A stretch of 52,283 bases of DNA from Acidobacteriota bacterium (GTDB lineage Bacteria > Acidobacteriota > Terriglobia > Acidiferrales > 2-02-FULL-67-57). Shown one piece after another: positions 7,714 to 16,715 of this stretch (positions within the stretch are counted from its first letter, which is position 1; each line of letters starts with the position of its first letter). The translations under genes were made by a program, and so were the position numbers. Location of the stretch: assembly GCA_016210855.1 (NCBI GenBank), contig JACQTJ010000030.1:1-52283 (forward strand), given 5' to 3'. The notes beneath the pieces were generated by a model. That model made no database searches, was not told the origin of the DNA, and saw nothing but the letters and a program-made list of their open reading frames with translations.

Positions 7714-9102
7714 ATGGCTTTGAAGCCAGGGGAGGGGGGGCCAGCTAGGAGCGACCTGGTGCTCCTGGTGGCCGACGATGACCCGGCGGTTTGTGCTGTG
7801 TGTCGGGACGTCGCGGAGGCTCTTGGCCTGCGGGTGCTTGAGGCGGGCACGACCGAGCGATCCGTGGAGACAGTCGACCGGGAGCGGGTCGACCTGGTGT
7901 TGGCCGACCTGAGGATGCCCTCGGGCGGGGGGATGGCGCTGCTCGAGCGGCTGAAGCAGGCCCATCCGCAACTCGAAGTGATTCTCATGACCGGCTACGG
8001 CTCGGTCGAAACCGCCGTCGAAGCCATCAAGCGGGGCGCCTACGACTACCTGGCCAAGCCCTTTCACCTCGACGACCTGCGCGCCAAGCTCCAGCACGCC
8101 GTCAAAGAGCTCGAGCTCACCAGCGAGAACCGCATCCTGCGCGAGCAGGCCCGCGGGCAGCCGGGCTTCGGCGGCCTGATCGGCACCTCCCCGAAGATGC
8201 AGCGCATCTACAAGCTGATCCTGAAGGTCAGCCAGAGCCGTCACCCGGTTTTGATTGTGGGCGAGAGCGGCACCGGCAAGGAGCTCGTGGCCCGCTCCAT
8301 CCACTTCCTCGGGCCCAACCGGGACAAGCCTTTCCTGCCGGTGGACTGCGCCGGGCTGGTCCCGACCCTAATCGAAAGCGAGCTGTTCGGCTACGTGAAA
8401 GGGGCCTTTACCGGGGCGGGGCGGTCGAAGCCAGGCCTGCTGGAGATGGCTCGTGGGGGCACGCTCTTCCTCGACGAAATTGCCGAGCTCTCGCCCGACT
8501 TGCAGGCCAAGCTGCTGCGGGCTTTGCAGGAGAAGGAAATCAAGCCGGTGGGGGGCACGGAGCGGGTGCCCATCGAAGTGCGCGTCGTGGCCGCCACCAA
8601 CCGCGACCTCGACCAGGCCATCCGCGACGGCCGCTTCCGCCAGGACCTCTACTACCGCTTGAACGTGGTCACCATCAAGCTGCCGCCGCTGCGAGAGCGC
8701 AAGAGCGACATCCCGCTGCTTGTACACACCTTCCTGGAGCGCTTCAGCGACCCGGCCCGGCCGGTGGGCGGCCTCTCGGAAGAAGCCATGGCCCGCCTGA
8801 TGAACTCCGACTGGCCGGGCAACGTGCGCGAGTTAGAAAACGTGATTGAGCGTGCCCTGGCCCTGGGGGCCGGGCCCGTCGTCCACACCGTGGACCTGCC
8901 CTCGAACCTGCAAAGCCCCGCGAGCGGCGCGTCCCCAGCCCCTCCGCGCGAAGGCATCCTCCCGCTGCGGGAACTCGAGAAGCGCGCCATTCTCCAGACG
9001 GTCGAAGAGCTGGGCGGCGACAAGCTGCTGGCGGCTCGCCTGCTCGGCATCGGCAAGACCACCCTCTACCGCAAGCTCAAAGAGTACGAGCTCGAAGCCT
9101 AG
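7714..9102 (+). CDS. sigma-54-dependent response regulator (NtrC family)
   Basis: This 462-residue enhancer-binding protein has three domains. The receiver domain (about 10-125) has the acidic pair in ADDDPAV and phospho-acceptor D65 in LADLRMP. The AAA+ domain has Walker A GESGTGK at 183-189 and the sigma-54 contact loop GAFTGA at 230-235, intact. The C-terminal Fis-type helix-turn-helix reads LAARLLGIGKTTLYRKL. It should activate RpoN promoters after phosphorylation, most simply by the kinase 280 bases downstream. The ATG at 7714 follows a GGGGGTGGA ribosome-binding site and sits downstream of the sigma-54 promoter, which excludes the earlier in-frame start at 7636. Confidence 0.95.
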   Translation: MALKPGEGGPARSDLVLLVADDDPAVCAVCRDVAEALGLRVLEAGTTERSVETVDRERVDLVLADLRMPSGGGMALLERLKQAHPQLEVILMTGYGSVETAVEAIKRGAYDYLAKPFHLDDLRAKLQHAVKELELTSENRILREQARGQPGFGGLIGTSPKMQRIYKLILKVSQSRHPVLIVGESGTGKELVARSIHFLGPNRDKPFLPVDCAGLVPTLIESELFGYVKGAFTGAGRSKPGLLEMARGGTLFLDEIAELSPDLQAKLLRALQEKEIKPVGGTERVPIEVRVVAATNRDLDQAIRDGRFRQDLYYRLNVVTIKLPPLRERKSDIPLLVHTFLERFSDPARPVGGLSEEAMARLMNSDWPGNVRELENVIERALALGAGPVVHTVDLPSNLQSPASGASPAPPREGILPLRELEKRAILQTVEELGGDKLLAARLLGIGKTTLYRKLKEYELEA

Positions 9103-9272
9103 CGAGCGCGTCTCGCATTGGGCCTGCGGTTCCAATTTGAAACCGCGCTCCGCCTCTGGCCTCCCCGCCTCCCGTTATCCTGTTGGCGCCACAAGGGATT
9201 TCTTCCTGCCGGTGTGGCCCGAAGACTGCTTCAAGCGAGGGGGCAACAGTGAGGCTAACGGGCAGGAAGCAG

Positions 9273-9365
9273 ATGAGCAAAACCTGGCGGACGGTGGTGT
9301 TTGTTGCTGCCTTTCTCCTGGCGGATGCGGTGATTTGCTGGGTCGTGGTGGCGCGACCCTTCTAG
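9273..9365 (+). CDS. 30-residue single-span membrane peptide
   Basis: This short frame begins with MSKTWRT, followed by one hydrophobic segment of about 20 residues and a charged ARPF tail. An AGGAAG ribosome-binding site lies four bases before the ATG. It ends 16 bases before the histidine kinase start and lies in the same orientation, so it would be made together with the kinase. No homologue is recognised. It could be a microprotein that contacts a membrane partner, or a translated leader for the kinase. Coding status rests on the ribosome-binding site and the hydrophobic pattern alone. Confidence 0.45.
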   Translation: MSKTWRTVVFVAAFLLADAVICWVVVARPF

Positions 9366-9381
9366 AAAACCGGGAAACTCC

Positions 9382-12363
9382 ATGCCGGGGTGGCTGCTTG
9401 GCAGCGATCGGGCTCGTGCCTTTGAGCTGGTGGCCGACTTCCTCCGCCTGGCCACCCGGCCCGCAGGACTCGAGGAGTGCTTCCGCCACGCGTGCTGCCT
9501 GCTTTGCCGCCTGTGGGAGGCCCAGGCGGTGGAACTGTGGCGGTTCGACCCGACCTACGCCCGTTTGCAGTGGCTGGCCGCCTCCTCGCCGGACTGGGAG
9601 TCTTTCGGCGAACTGACCTTGGAGGCCTTCCCGGATTTGAACCGCATCCTGAGCGAAGGTGAGCCGGCGTGGGTTGAGCAGGTGGCCGGCCGCTGGAAAC
9701 CTTTTCCCCCTTTCTTGGGCAAAGCGGCGAGCGTGCTGGTGGTACCGGTTGTGGCCAGCCGCCGCACCTATGGTTGCCTGTTGGGTTTGTTCGGCAAAGG
9801 CAGGCCCGCGCCCGCAGCCGAAGAGATTGAAGCCAGCTCGCTCCTGGCCCGCGCCCTGGGCTGGCGGCTCGAAGCCGAAGCCTTCCGGTCTGAGCGGGAG
9901 CTGTTGGCCGGGCGGGAGGAGTCCCGGCAGCAGCTCGAGCGCGAACTGCTTCGGCTGGGATTCTCCGGCCCCGGGCTGCAGCGCCTAGTCTCGGCGGCTC
10001 GGGATCGCAGCGGGGCCGAAGCTGTGGCTCTCTACGAGCGGCGGCCAAGCGGTTTCCGGCGATTGGCCGTAGCCGAGGCGACCCACCTGCTGCCCCTCGA
10101 GCTTCCTGTGGGGGGCTCGGCCCTGCTGCCTTGGGAGCGCGCTCTCGAGGAAGCCGCCCCGCGCACGGTTTCGCCCGACGAAATCGCCTCTGCCCTCGAA
10201 CCCTGGCTGCCTCGCCTGGCTGCCAGCCATCTCCCGTTGCGGATCATCCCGCTGCGAACCGCCGAGCTCCTCCTGGGGGTGTTGGCCGTGGCTGGGGGCG
10301 AAAGGCCGGCCCCGGCATCGGCAGGGCCGGCGGCAGCCGGCAGGGAGGGCGAAGATTGGTTCGGGGTGTCGCTGCTGGCGGCGGCCTTGGAGAACCGCGG
10401 CTTGCGCCTGCTCCAAGAGGAGCTCGAGCGGCGCTACCAGCTCTGGTTCAACCACACCGATGAGGGGGTCTTCTGGCTCGATGCCGCCGGTCGTCTCCTC
10501 ACCGCCAACCCCACGCTGCTCCGCCACGTCGGCTACCCTCTCGCCGAGCTCGAGCAGCGCTGCCTGGCGGACTTTCTTCCCAGAGCGGACTGGCAGAGTC
10601 TCTGCGCTTGGCTCGAGAACCCCTCCGAGCCCGCCTTTCAGTTGAGCACCCGCTGGCAGACGAAAGCCGGCTTCGGGTGGGAGCTCGAGTTGAGCCTGCA
10701 CGCCCCGGCTCTCGAGGCCGAGCCGAGCGTGTTGCTGGGCTTGGCCCGGGACACCTCCCGGGAGCGGCAGTTGGAAGGGCGGCTGCGGGGCCAGGAAGCC
10801 CGCTTGCAGGGACTGCTCGACTCGGTCCACGACGGGGTGTGGCTCGTCGGCCCGGACGGTCGCGTGGAGTTCGCCAACCAGCGCCTGGGGCAACTCTTTG
10901 GGGTGGATCCACGCCATCTGGGCCCGGGCCGGGCGCAGCGGGAGGCTGCCCTGCAGCTGAACGACCGCCTGCTCAACCCCGACGCGGCTCGGGAGCGCTG
11001 GGCGCAACTGGAAGCCCAACCCGACCAGGTCTGCTGGGACGAAATCGAGCTGGTTCGGCCGCGCCGGCGTGTGCTGGAACGCTTCGCGCGCCCCCTGCTG
11101 GACGCCCAGCAGCAGGTGGTCGGCCGTCTCGAGGTCTACCGCGACATCACCTCCCAGCGGGTGGTTGAAAACAAGGTCTTGCAGCGCGAAAAGCTGGCTA
11201 CCTTGGGGCAGCTCGTCTCCGGCATTGCCCACGAGCTCAACAACCCCCTCACCGCTGTCAGCGGCTACGCCCAGCTCCTGCTCAGCGCCGGCCTCCCCGC
11301 CCCCCTCCAGGAGAAAGCCCGGCTGCTGGCCCACGAAGCCGAACGCGCCGGGCGGGTGTCGCAGAACTTGCTCCTGTTTGCCCGCGAGAGCAAGCCCGAA
11401 CGGCAGGCGGTAGAGTTGACCGACCTCTTGGAGCGCATCCTGTCCTTGCGTGCCTACGAACTCAAAGTCGAGAACATCGAGGTGGTGCGCGAGTACACCC
11501 CCGAACCCTGCTCCGTCTGGGCCGATCCCCACCAGCTCCAGCAGGTCTTCTTGAACCTGCTGCTCAACGCCGAGCAGGCCATCCGCAGCCAGCGCGACCA
11601 GGGCCGCATCCGGGTGCGCACCGGCGGGCCGGCGGCGGGTGGGGCAGGGGCCAGCGAGCGGGTGCGGGTGGAAATCGCCGACGACGGTCCGGGCCTCCCG
11701 GCCGTCGTCCTCCCGCACATCTTCGAGCCGTTTTTCACCACCAAGGCGCCGCGGGAGGGCACAGGCCTGGGCCTGTCCATCTCCCAGGCCATCGTGAAGG
11801 AGCACGGGGGCGAGATTTTCGTCGAGAGCGCTCCCGGCCAGGGGGCCACATTCCGCTTGGAGTTTCCGCTCCATCAGCTGGAAGGCCCCGCGCCGCCACC
11901 CCGCTCTCTCCGGGAGCCGCTACCCGCCGCGGTGGGCGAGCCCCGGCGCATCCTGGTTGTCGATGACGAGCCTGCGGTGGCCCACCTGATCGCCGATGCC
12001 CTCAGCCAGCAGGGCTACTTGATCCGGGCCCACACCGAAAGCCGCCTCGCCCTGTTCGAGGCCTTGAGGGAGCCCTTCCACCTGGCCATCTGTGACATCC
12101 GCATGCCGGAGATCGACGGGCCGGCGTTCTACCGCGCCCTGCGCGAGCAACGCTCCGTTCTCGCCCGCCGCCTGCTGTTCACCACCGGCGATACCCTGGC
12201 CCGGGAAACCGCCGATTTCCTGGCTGAAGTCGGCCTCCCCTACTTGGCCAAGCCCTTCCGTGTCGAAGAACTCCGGGCGATGGTGCGGCAGTTGTTGAGC
12301 GATGGGGACAGGTCGGAGCCAGAGACATCCGGCCGGGGTCCGCGCCCGGCCCGGCCATCCTAA
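9382..12363 (+). CDS. hybrid sensor histidine kinase (GAF-GAF-PAS-PAS-HisKA-HATPase-REC)
   Basis: This soluble 993-residue kinase has two GAF-like modules (about 20-165 and 195-345), PAS modules from about 351 and 467, and HisKA with the H-box GIAHELNNPLTAVSG (H617). The HATPase_c domain carries the N-box NLLLNAEQAI, DDGPGLP and GTGLGLS. A C-terminal receiver starts near 855 (VVDDEP) with acceptor D905 in CDIRMPE and the conserved KPF. There are no transmembrane segments, so the signal is probably cytoplasmic. The gene order with the upstream NtrC-type regulator suggests a cognate pair, with the receiver as an internal phospho-sink or relay. Confidence 0.93.
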   Translation: MPGWLLGSDRARAFELVADFLRLATRPAGLEECFRHACCLLCRLWEAQAVELWRFDPTYARLQWLAASSPDWESFGELTLEAFPDLNRILSEGEPAWVEQVAGRWKPFPPFLGKAASVLVVPVVASRRTYGCLLGLFGKGRPAPAAEEIEASSLLARALGWRLEAEAFRSERELLAGREESRQQLERELLRLGFSGPGLQRLVSAARDRSGAEAVALYERRPSGFRRLAVAEATHLLPLELPVGGSALLPWERALEEAAPRTVSPDEIASALEPWLPRLAASHLPLRIIPLRTAELLLGVLAVAGGERPAPASAGPAAAGREGEDWFGVSLLAAALENRGLRLLQEELERRYQLWFNHTDEGVFWLDAAGRLLTANPTLLRHVGYPLAELEQRCLADFLPRADWQSLCAWLENPSEPAFQLSTRWQTKAGFGWELELSLHAPALEAEPSVLLGLARDTSRERQLEGRLRGQEARLQGLLDSVHDGVWLVGPDGRVEFANQRLGQLFGVDPRHLGPGRAQREAALQLNDRLLNPDAARERWAQLEAQPDQVCWDEIELVRPRRRVLERFARPLLDAQQQVVGRLEVYRDITSQRVVENKVLQREKLATLGQLVSGIAHELNNPLTAVSGYAQLLLSAGLPAPLQEKARLLAHEAERAGRVSQNLLLFARESKPERQAVELTDLLERILSLRAYELKVENIEVVREYTPEPCSVWADPHQLQQVFLNLLLNAEQAIRSQRDQGRIRVRTGGPAAGGAGASERVRVEIADDGPGLPAVVLPHIFEPFFTTKAPREGTGLGLSISQAIVKEHGGEIFVESAPGQGATFRLEFPLHQLEGPAPPPRSLREPLPAAVGEPRRILVVDDEPAVAHLIADALSQQGYLIRAHTESRLALFEALREPFHLAICDIRMPEIDGPAFYRALREQRSVLARRLLFTTGDTLARETADFLAEVGLPYLAKPFRVEELRAMVRQLLSDGDRSEPETSGRGPRPARPS

Positions 12364-12381
12364 AGGAGAGGCACAGGCACT

Positions 12382-13059
12382 ATGGGACAGCTCGCAGGCA
12401 ATCCGGTGGAAAAGCCGATTCGGGTGCTCCTGGTGGTGGAGCGCAGCGAGGAGCGCGCCGCGCTGGGGCGGTACCTGGTCGAGTCCGGCCTGGGAGCTAG
12501 CCCTCTGCTGGCGCCCACGTTGGCGGAGGCCGTGCCGCACCTGGCGGCCGGGCGAGCGGACCTCATCCTGGGAGACCTGGCCGCCTGGATCGCCCTGCGT
12601 GAAGGTGGCGCGACCGGCTGCGAAGCCGCCCGCACGGTTCCCTTTTGCGTCCTTGTGCCTCCAGGCGCGGAAGAGCAGGCCGCCGCGCTCCTGGAGCACG
12701 GGACCGCAGATTTCATCCTCCAGGCCGGCGACTATCACCGCCTCTTGCCGGCGCTGCTCCAGCACATCCTCACCCGCCAGGAAACCTCCTGGGAAGAGAT
12801 CGCCCGGGTCATCCGGCACGAAATGAATAACCCCCTCACCGGGGTGCTCGGGAATGCCGAGTTGATTCTGGCCGAAGGCACCGCGCTCCCGGAAAAGGTT
12901 CGCCAGCGCTTGACCACCATCGTCCATCTGGCGGTGCGGTTGCGCGATGTGGTCAGGGATCTGGAGAGGCGCCTGCGCGGCAACGGGGACCTCTCGGACC
13001 GGGCACTCCCTCCGGGGACTCCGCCGGGCGTGGGGCTTCCCCGTGAGGTTGTCCGGTGA
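12382..13059 (+). CDS. receiver-like plus HisKA protein lacking the ATPase domain
   Basis: The 225 residues contain a receiver-like domain (about 12-135, LILGDLAAW carrying an Asp at the usual strand end) and then a clear H-box, RHEMNNPLTGVLGNAELIL, followed by the second dimerisation helix. The protein ends where an HATPase_c domain would begin, in a Pro/Gly-rich tail. It is therefore not a self-sufficient kinase. It might act as a phosphotransfer protein, an adaptor dimerising with the upstream kinase, or a decoy. AGGAGAGG precedes the ATG. It ends the two-component cluster and converges with the TPR gene. Confidence 0.8.
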   Translation: MGQLAGNPVEKPIRVLLVVERSEERAALGRYLVESGLGASPLLAPTLAEAVPHLAAGRADLILGDLAAWIALREGGATGCEAARTVPFCVLVPPGAEEQAAALLEHGTADFILQAGDYHRLLPALLQHILTRQETSWEEIARVIRHEMNNPLTGVLGNAELILAEGTALPEKVRQRLTTIVHLAVRLRDVVRDLERRLRGNGDLSDRALPPGTPPGVGLPREVVR

Positions 13060-13065
13060 GTGTCC

Positions 13066-13644
13066 TTAGCGGGGACCTTCCTTCTTGCGCCCGGCTAGCT
13101 CCCGGCGCACGTGGCTCACGAAGTCAGGGTGCACGGCGTAGCCCAGGGCCTGGGCGATTTGCAGGTGGTAGGCGGCGGAGTCGAAGTCGGAGTTCATGGC
13201 GTAGGTAACCGCCAGGTTGTTGTGGGCCAGGGCGAAGTAGGGTTCGAGGTCCACGGCCACCCGGTATTCCGCGATGGCGCTGTCGAGCTGGCCTTTTTCC
13301 CGGTAGATGTTTCCCAGGTTGCAGTGCGACTCCGGCACGGTGGGCCGCAGGGAGATGGCTTTTTCGTAGGCGGCCTGGGCCGGCTCGAGGAGTTTCTTCT
13401 TCTCGTAGGCCACCCCCAGGTTGTAGTAGACGTCTTCACTCTGCGGGGCCAGGGTGCGGGCCCGCTCGAAGGCGGCCAGGGCCTCCTCGACCTGGTCGAG
13501 TTCCAGGCAGGCGACTCCCAGATTGATGTGGGCCTCGGCCCAGTCGGGCCTCTCCACTACGATCTTCGCGAACTCTTCGCGGGCCTCGGCAAACTGGGCC
13601 CGCTCCAGCAGTTGCACGGCCCGCTGATAGTCTTCCTCGCCCAT
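13066..13644 (-). CDS. tetratricopeptide repeat protein
   Basis: The protein consists of 192 residues with about five consecutive TPR units. Recognisable cores are AEAHINLGVACLELDQVEEA, EDVYYNLGVAYEKKKLLEPA, PESHCNLGNIYREKGQLDSA and ALAHNNLAVTYAMNSDFDSA. There is no signal peptide, so it is probably a cytoplasmic scaffold. GGAGGCGGGG immediately precedes the ATG. It is divergent from the FHA-phosphatase gene, a layout that may mean shared control. Confidence 0.9.
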   Translation of the reverse strand: MGEEDYQRAVQLLERAQFAEAREEFAKIVVERPDWAEAHINLGVACLELDQVEEALAAFERARTLAPQSEDVYYNLGVAYEKKKLLEPAQAAYEKAISLRPTVPESHCNLGNIYREKGQLDSAIAEYRVAVDLEPYFALAHNNLAVTYAMNSDFDSAAYHLQIAQALGYAVHPDFVSHVRRELAGRKKEGPR

Positions 13645-13659
13645 CCCCGCCTCCGGCTA

Positions 13660-13688
13660 TTTACTTTGCCGCCCGCTTTCCCTACACT
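13660..13688 (+). promoter_or_regulatory. sigma-70 promoter for the phosphatase pair
   Basis: TTTACT (13660-13665) and TACACT (13683-13688) with a 17-base spacer. Predicted transcription start is near 13695, upstream of both candidate start codons. Confidence 0.55.
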
Positions 13689-13732
13689 CTACTACCACGA
13701 AACGCTGTCCCGCCACCCAGTGAAGACGGCCG

Positions 13733-15394
13733 GTGGCGGCCCGCCGCCTGGGGAAGCGAACGGTTACCGTGAGCGCGCGCTCGACTCCCCAACTGGTTCT
13801 CATTGACCCGTCGGGAGCGCGCACTCAGGTCCCCATTGGCAAGACCCCCTTTACCATCGGACGCTTGAGCGACAACGACTTGCCTCTGCGCGACAGCCGC
13901 ATCTCCCGCCACCACGCCGCCATCGTCCTCGAAAACGGGCACTACGCCGTCCAAGATCAGAACAGCCGTCACGGCACCTTCGTCAACGGGGAGCGAGTCG
14001 AGACCGTCCGGCCACTCCGGAACAACGACCGCATCGAGTTCGGCGTCCCCGGCTCCTACGTGCTGCTGTTCGTGAGCGAGGAAGAGTCGCTGGCCCGGCT
14101 CCTCGAGCGGGTGGACACGCCCGCCCCCGCGGCCGGCACCACCTCCCGGGAGTTGCGCAACTTGAACCTGCTGCTCGAGGTAGGGCGGTCGCTCCAGGCC
14201 GGGCTGGCCCTGGAGGACGTGCTCGCCACCGTGGTGGACGCCTGCTTGAAGGTCACCGGCACCCAGCGTGGCTTCCTGTTCCTGCGCAACGAGCGGGGGG
14301 AGCTGACGCTCGAGGTGGGCCGCGACCACCAGAAACGGTCGCTCGGCCCCGGCGACTTCCAGGGCAGCCCAGCCTTCGTCGAGGAAATCGTCCGGGGCAG
14401 CCAGGACATTGTCATTACCAACCCCCGGGGTGAGCCGCGGGCCGTCATCGGTCTGGCCCTGCCCCGCCTCCCCCACGTGGCCTCTCTGGAAACCACCTTG
14501 ACCGAGTATCTTCCGGAGGCGCTCGGGGTCATCTATCTCGACACTCAGCTCTCCAGCCAGGTCTTTTCGGAAAGCGACAAGCAGGTCCTGCGCTCGCTGG
14601 CGATGGAAGCTGTCGGGGTCATCGAGAACGCCCGGCTGTTCACCGCCGCCCGCGACAAAGAGCGCCTCGAGCACGAGCTCGCCATCGCCCGCGACATCCA
14701 GCAGGCTCTCCTCCCCAAGCGGTTCCGCCGCCACCCGGGCTTCCAGGTGGCCGGCATCAACATCCCCTCCCAGCAGGTGGGCGGGGACTACTACGATCTA
14801 GTCGAGATTCCTGGCCAGCGGTACGCCTTCGTGGTAGCCGACGTCAGCGGCAAGGGCATCTCGGCGGCGCTCCTCACCTCGATGCTGCAAGGGGCGCTGG
14901 CCGCCATGCTCGAGCTGGGCCAGCCGGTCGGCGCCGTGGCCCGCCAGCTCAACCGCTACCTCTGCCAGCGCTCCGAAATGAACCGCTTCGCCACTTTTTT
15001 CTTCGCCGTCCTCGCCCCCGGAGGGCGGCTCGAGTATATCAACGCCGGGCACGTGCCGCCGCTGTTCCTCCCTGCCGGGGGAGATGCTAGGGTACTGCGG
15101 GCGGAGAGCCTGCCCCTGGGATTGTTCGAAGAGGGGGAGTTCGCCGCCCAAGTCTTGGGCTTGCAGCCCGGCGACACCCTGGTCCTCTACACCGACGGCT
15201 TCATTGACGCCACCAACCCCCGGGGGGAAACCTACGGCCTGGAGCGGCTGAAAAAGGCGGTGGCCCGTTTCAGCTCCCGCCCGGCGGAAGAGCTGGCCCA
15301 GGCAGTCCTGGGCGACGTGCGCGAATTCGCTCGCGAAACGCCGCCCGAGGATGATATGACTCTGCTCGTGGTTCGCTATGAAGGGAACGCCTAA
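13733..15394 (+). CDS. FHA-GAF-SpoIIE (PP2C-type) serine phosphatase
   Basis: This 553-residue signalling phosphatase has three domains. The FHA domain (about 20-105) has IGRLSDNDLPL, SRISRHHAA and NSRHGTFVNG, the residues that read phosphothreonine. A GAF-like domain follows at about 140-300. The SpoIIE/RsbU catalytic domain (about 315-550) has QQVGGDYYDL, VADVSGKGISAALL and the C-terminal PEDDMTLLVV metal ligands. Relatives dephosphorylate anti-anti-sigma factors in partner switching; the target here is not in the window. The start may be GTG 13733 or GTG 13769. Its end overlaps the next gene by 17 bases. Confidence 0.92.
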   Translation: MAARRLGKRTVTVSARSTPQLVLIDPSGARTQVPIGKTPFTIGRLSDNDLPLRDSRISRHHAAIVLENGHYAVQDQNSRHGTFVNGERVETVRPLRNNDRIEFGVPGSYVLLFVSEEESLARLLERVDTPAPAAGTTSRELRNLNLLLEVGRSLQAGLALEDVLATVVDACLKVTGTQRGFLFLRNERGELTLEVGRDHQKRSLGPGDFQGSPAFVEEIVRGSQDIVITNPRGEPRAVIGLALPRLPHVASLETTLTEYLPEALGVIYLDTQLSSQVFSESDKQVLRSLAMEAVGVIENARLFTAARDKERLEHELAIARDIQQALLPKRFRRHPGFQVAGINIPSQQVGGDYYDLVEIPGQRYAFVVADVSGKGISAALLTSMLQGALAAMLELGQPVGAVARQLNRYLCQRSEMNRFATFFFAVLAPGGRLEYINAGHVPPLFLPAGGDARVLRAESLPLGLFEEGEFAAQVLGLQPGDTLVLYTDGFIDATNPRGETYGLERLKKAVARFSSRPAEELAQAVLGDVREFARETPPEDDMTLLVVRYEGNA

Positions 15395-16709
15395 AACCGC
15401 GCCCCCCCTGGAGCGTGAGCCGCCGGCCCCCGCGAGCCTGGTCGAAGCCCGCGAGGCGCTGGCCCAGCAGTCCCGCACCCTGGCCCGCCTGCAGTTTCTG
15501 GTGGAGGCCAGCAAGATCCTGAACTCCACCCTCGACCTCCCGGAGCTGCTCGGCATCATCCTGAAGATGGCTACGGAAAACACCGGGGCCGACCGCGGCA
15601 GCCTCTTCCTGGTCGACTACGAGCAGCAGCAGCTCTGGTCGCTCATTGCCCACGGGCTGGAGCAGAAGGAAATCCGCCTGCCCATGGGGAAGGGCATCGC
15701 CGGGGCCGTGGCCCAGAGCGGCGAAATCGTCAACCTCACCGACGCCTACACCGATTCCCGCTTCGACCGCGACTTCGACCAGCGCTTCGGCTACCGCACT
15801 CGCAGCCTCCTCTGCCTGCCCATCTGCGACCGCGACGAGAAAATCGTCGGCGTGCTGCAGCTGCTCAACAAGCGGGATGGCAACTTCGACGCCGAGGACG
15901 TCGAGTTCCTCCAGGGCCTTTCGGTTCACTCCGCCATCGCCCTGGAAAACGCCCGGCTGCACCGGGAGTCGCTCGAGCGCCAACGCATGGAGCGGGAGCT
16001 GACGCTCGCGCGCAGCATCCAGCAGGGCCTGCTGCCCGAGAAGCCCCCGACGCTCGACGGCTACGAGGTCGCCGTCCGCCACCAGAGCTCCCTGCAGGTG
16101 GGCGGCGACTACTACGACTTCCTTACCCCGACCCCGAACACCTTCCTCTTCGTGGTCGCCGACGTGGAAGGCAAGGGGGTGGCGGCCGCCCTCATCATGT
16201 CGAACCTCCAGGCTACCCTGCACGCCGTGGTGATGCACCTGCACTCGCTCGAGGGCATCGTCTTCACCCTGAACGAGAGCATCATCTCCAGCGCCCACGC
16301 CAAGAAATTTCTCACCTTCTTCGTGGGCCTGGTGGACTTGAACGGCCACGGCCTGCACTACATCAACGCCGGCCACGTCCCCCCGGTCGTGGTCCGCCCA
16401 GAAGGCGACCCGGTCCTGCTGAAGGAAGGGGGGATGGTGCTCGGGCTGTTTCCCCAGCAGCGCTACGAGCGCGGCTTCCTGAAGCTTCTGCCCGGCGACG
16501 TGATTCTCGCCTGCACCGACGGCATCACCGAAGCCGCCAACCCCGCCGACGACCAGTACGAAACCCAGCGGGCCATCCTCGTCGCCCGGGCCAACCGCCA
16601 GCGCTCGGCCGAGGAGATTGTCGAGGCCATCTTCGCCGACGTGGCCGCCTTCGAGCGCGGCGGCACCCACCTGGACGACAAGGTGATGATGGCCATCAAA
16701 GTCCGCTGA
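15378..16709 (+). CDS. GAF-SpoIIE (RsbU-like) serine phosphatase
   Basis: This 443-residue paralogue-like partner of the preceding gene has a short coiled N-terminus, a GAF domain (about 45-205; MGKGIAGAVAQSG and LPICDRDEKIVGVLQLLNK) and a SpoIIE phosphatase domain (about 210-440) with QVGGDYYDFL, VADVEGKGVAAALI, TDGITEAANP and LDDKVMMAI. Metal-binding aspartates are intact. The 17-base overlap implies translational coupling. Unlike its neighbour it has no FHA domain, so one protein may sense phosphorylation while the other senses a small ligand (inference). Confidence 0.92.
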   Translation: MKGTPKTAPPLEREPPAPASLVEAREALAQQSRTLARLQFLVEASKILNSTLDLPELLGIILKMATENTGADRGSLFLVDYEQQQLWSLIAHGLEQKEIRLPMGKGIAGAVAQSGEIVNLTDAYTDSRFDRDFDQRFGYRTRSLLCLPICDRDEKIVGVLQLLNKRDGNFDAEDVEFLQGLSVHSAIALENARLHRESLERQRMERELTLARSIQQGLLPEKPPTLDGYEVAVRHQSSLQVGGDYYDFLTPTPNTFLFVVADVEGKGVAAALIMSNLQATLHAVVMHLHSLEGIVFTLNESIISSAHAKKFLTFFVGLVDLNGHGLHYINAGHVPPVVVRPEGDPVLLKEGGMVLGLFPQQRYERGFLKLLPGDVILACTDGITEAANPADDQYETQRAILVARANRQRSAEEIVEAIFADVAAFERGGTHLDDKVMMAIKVR

Positions 16710-16715
16710 GCAGTT

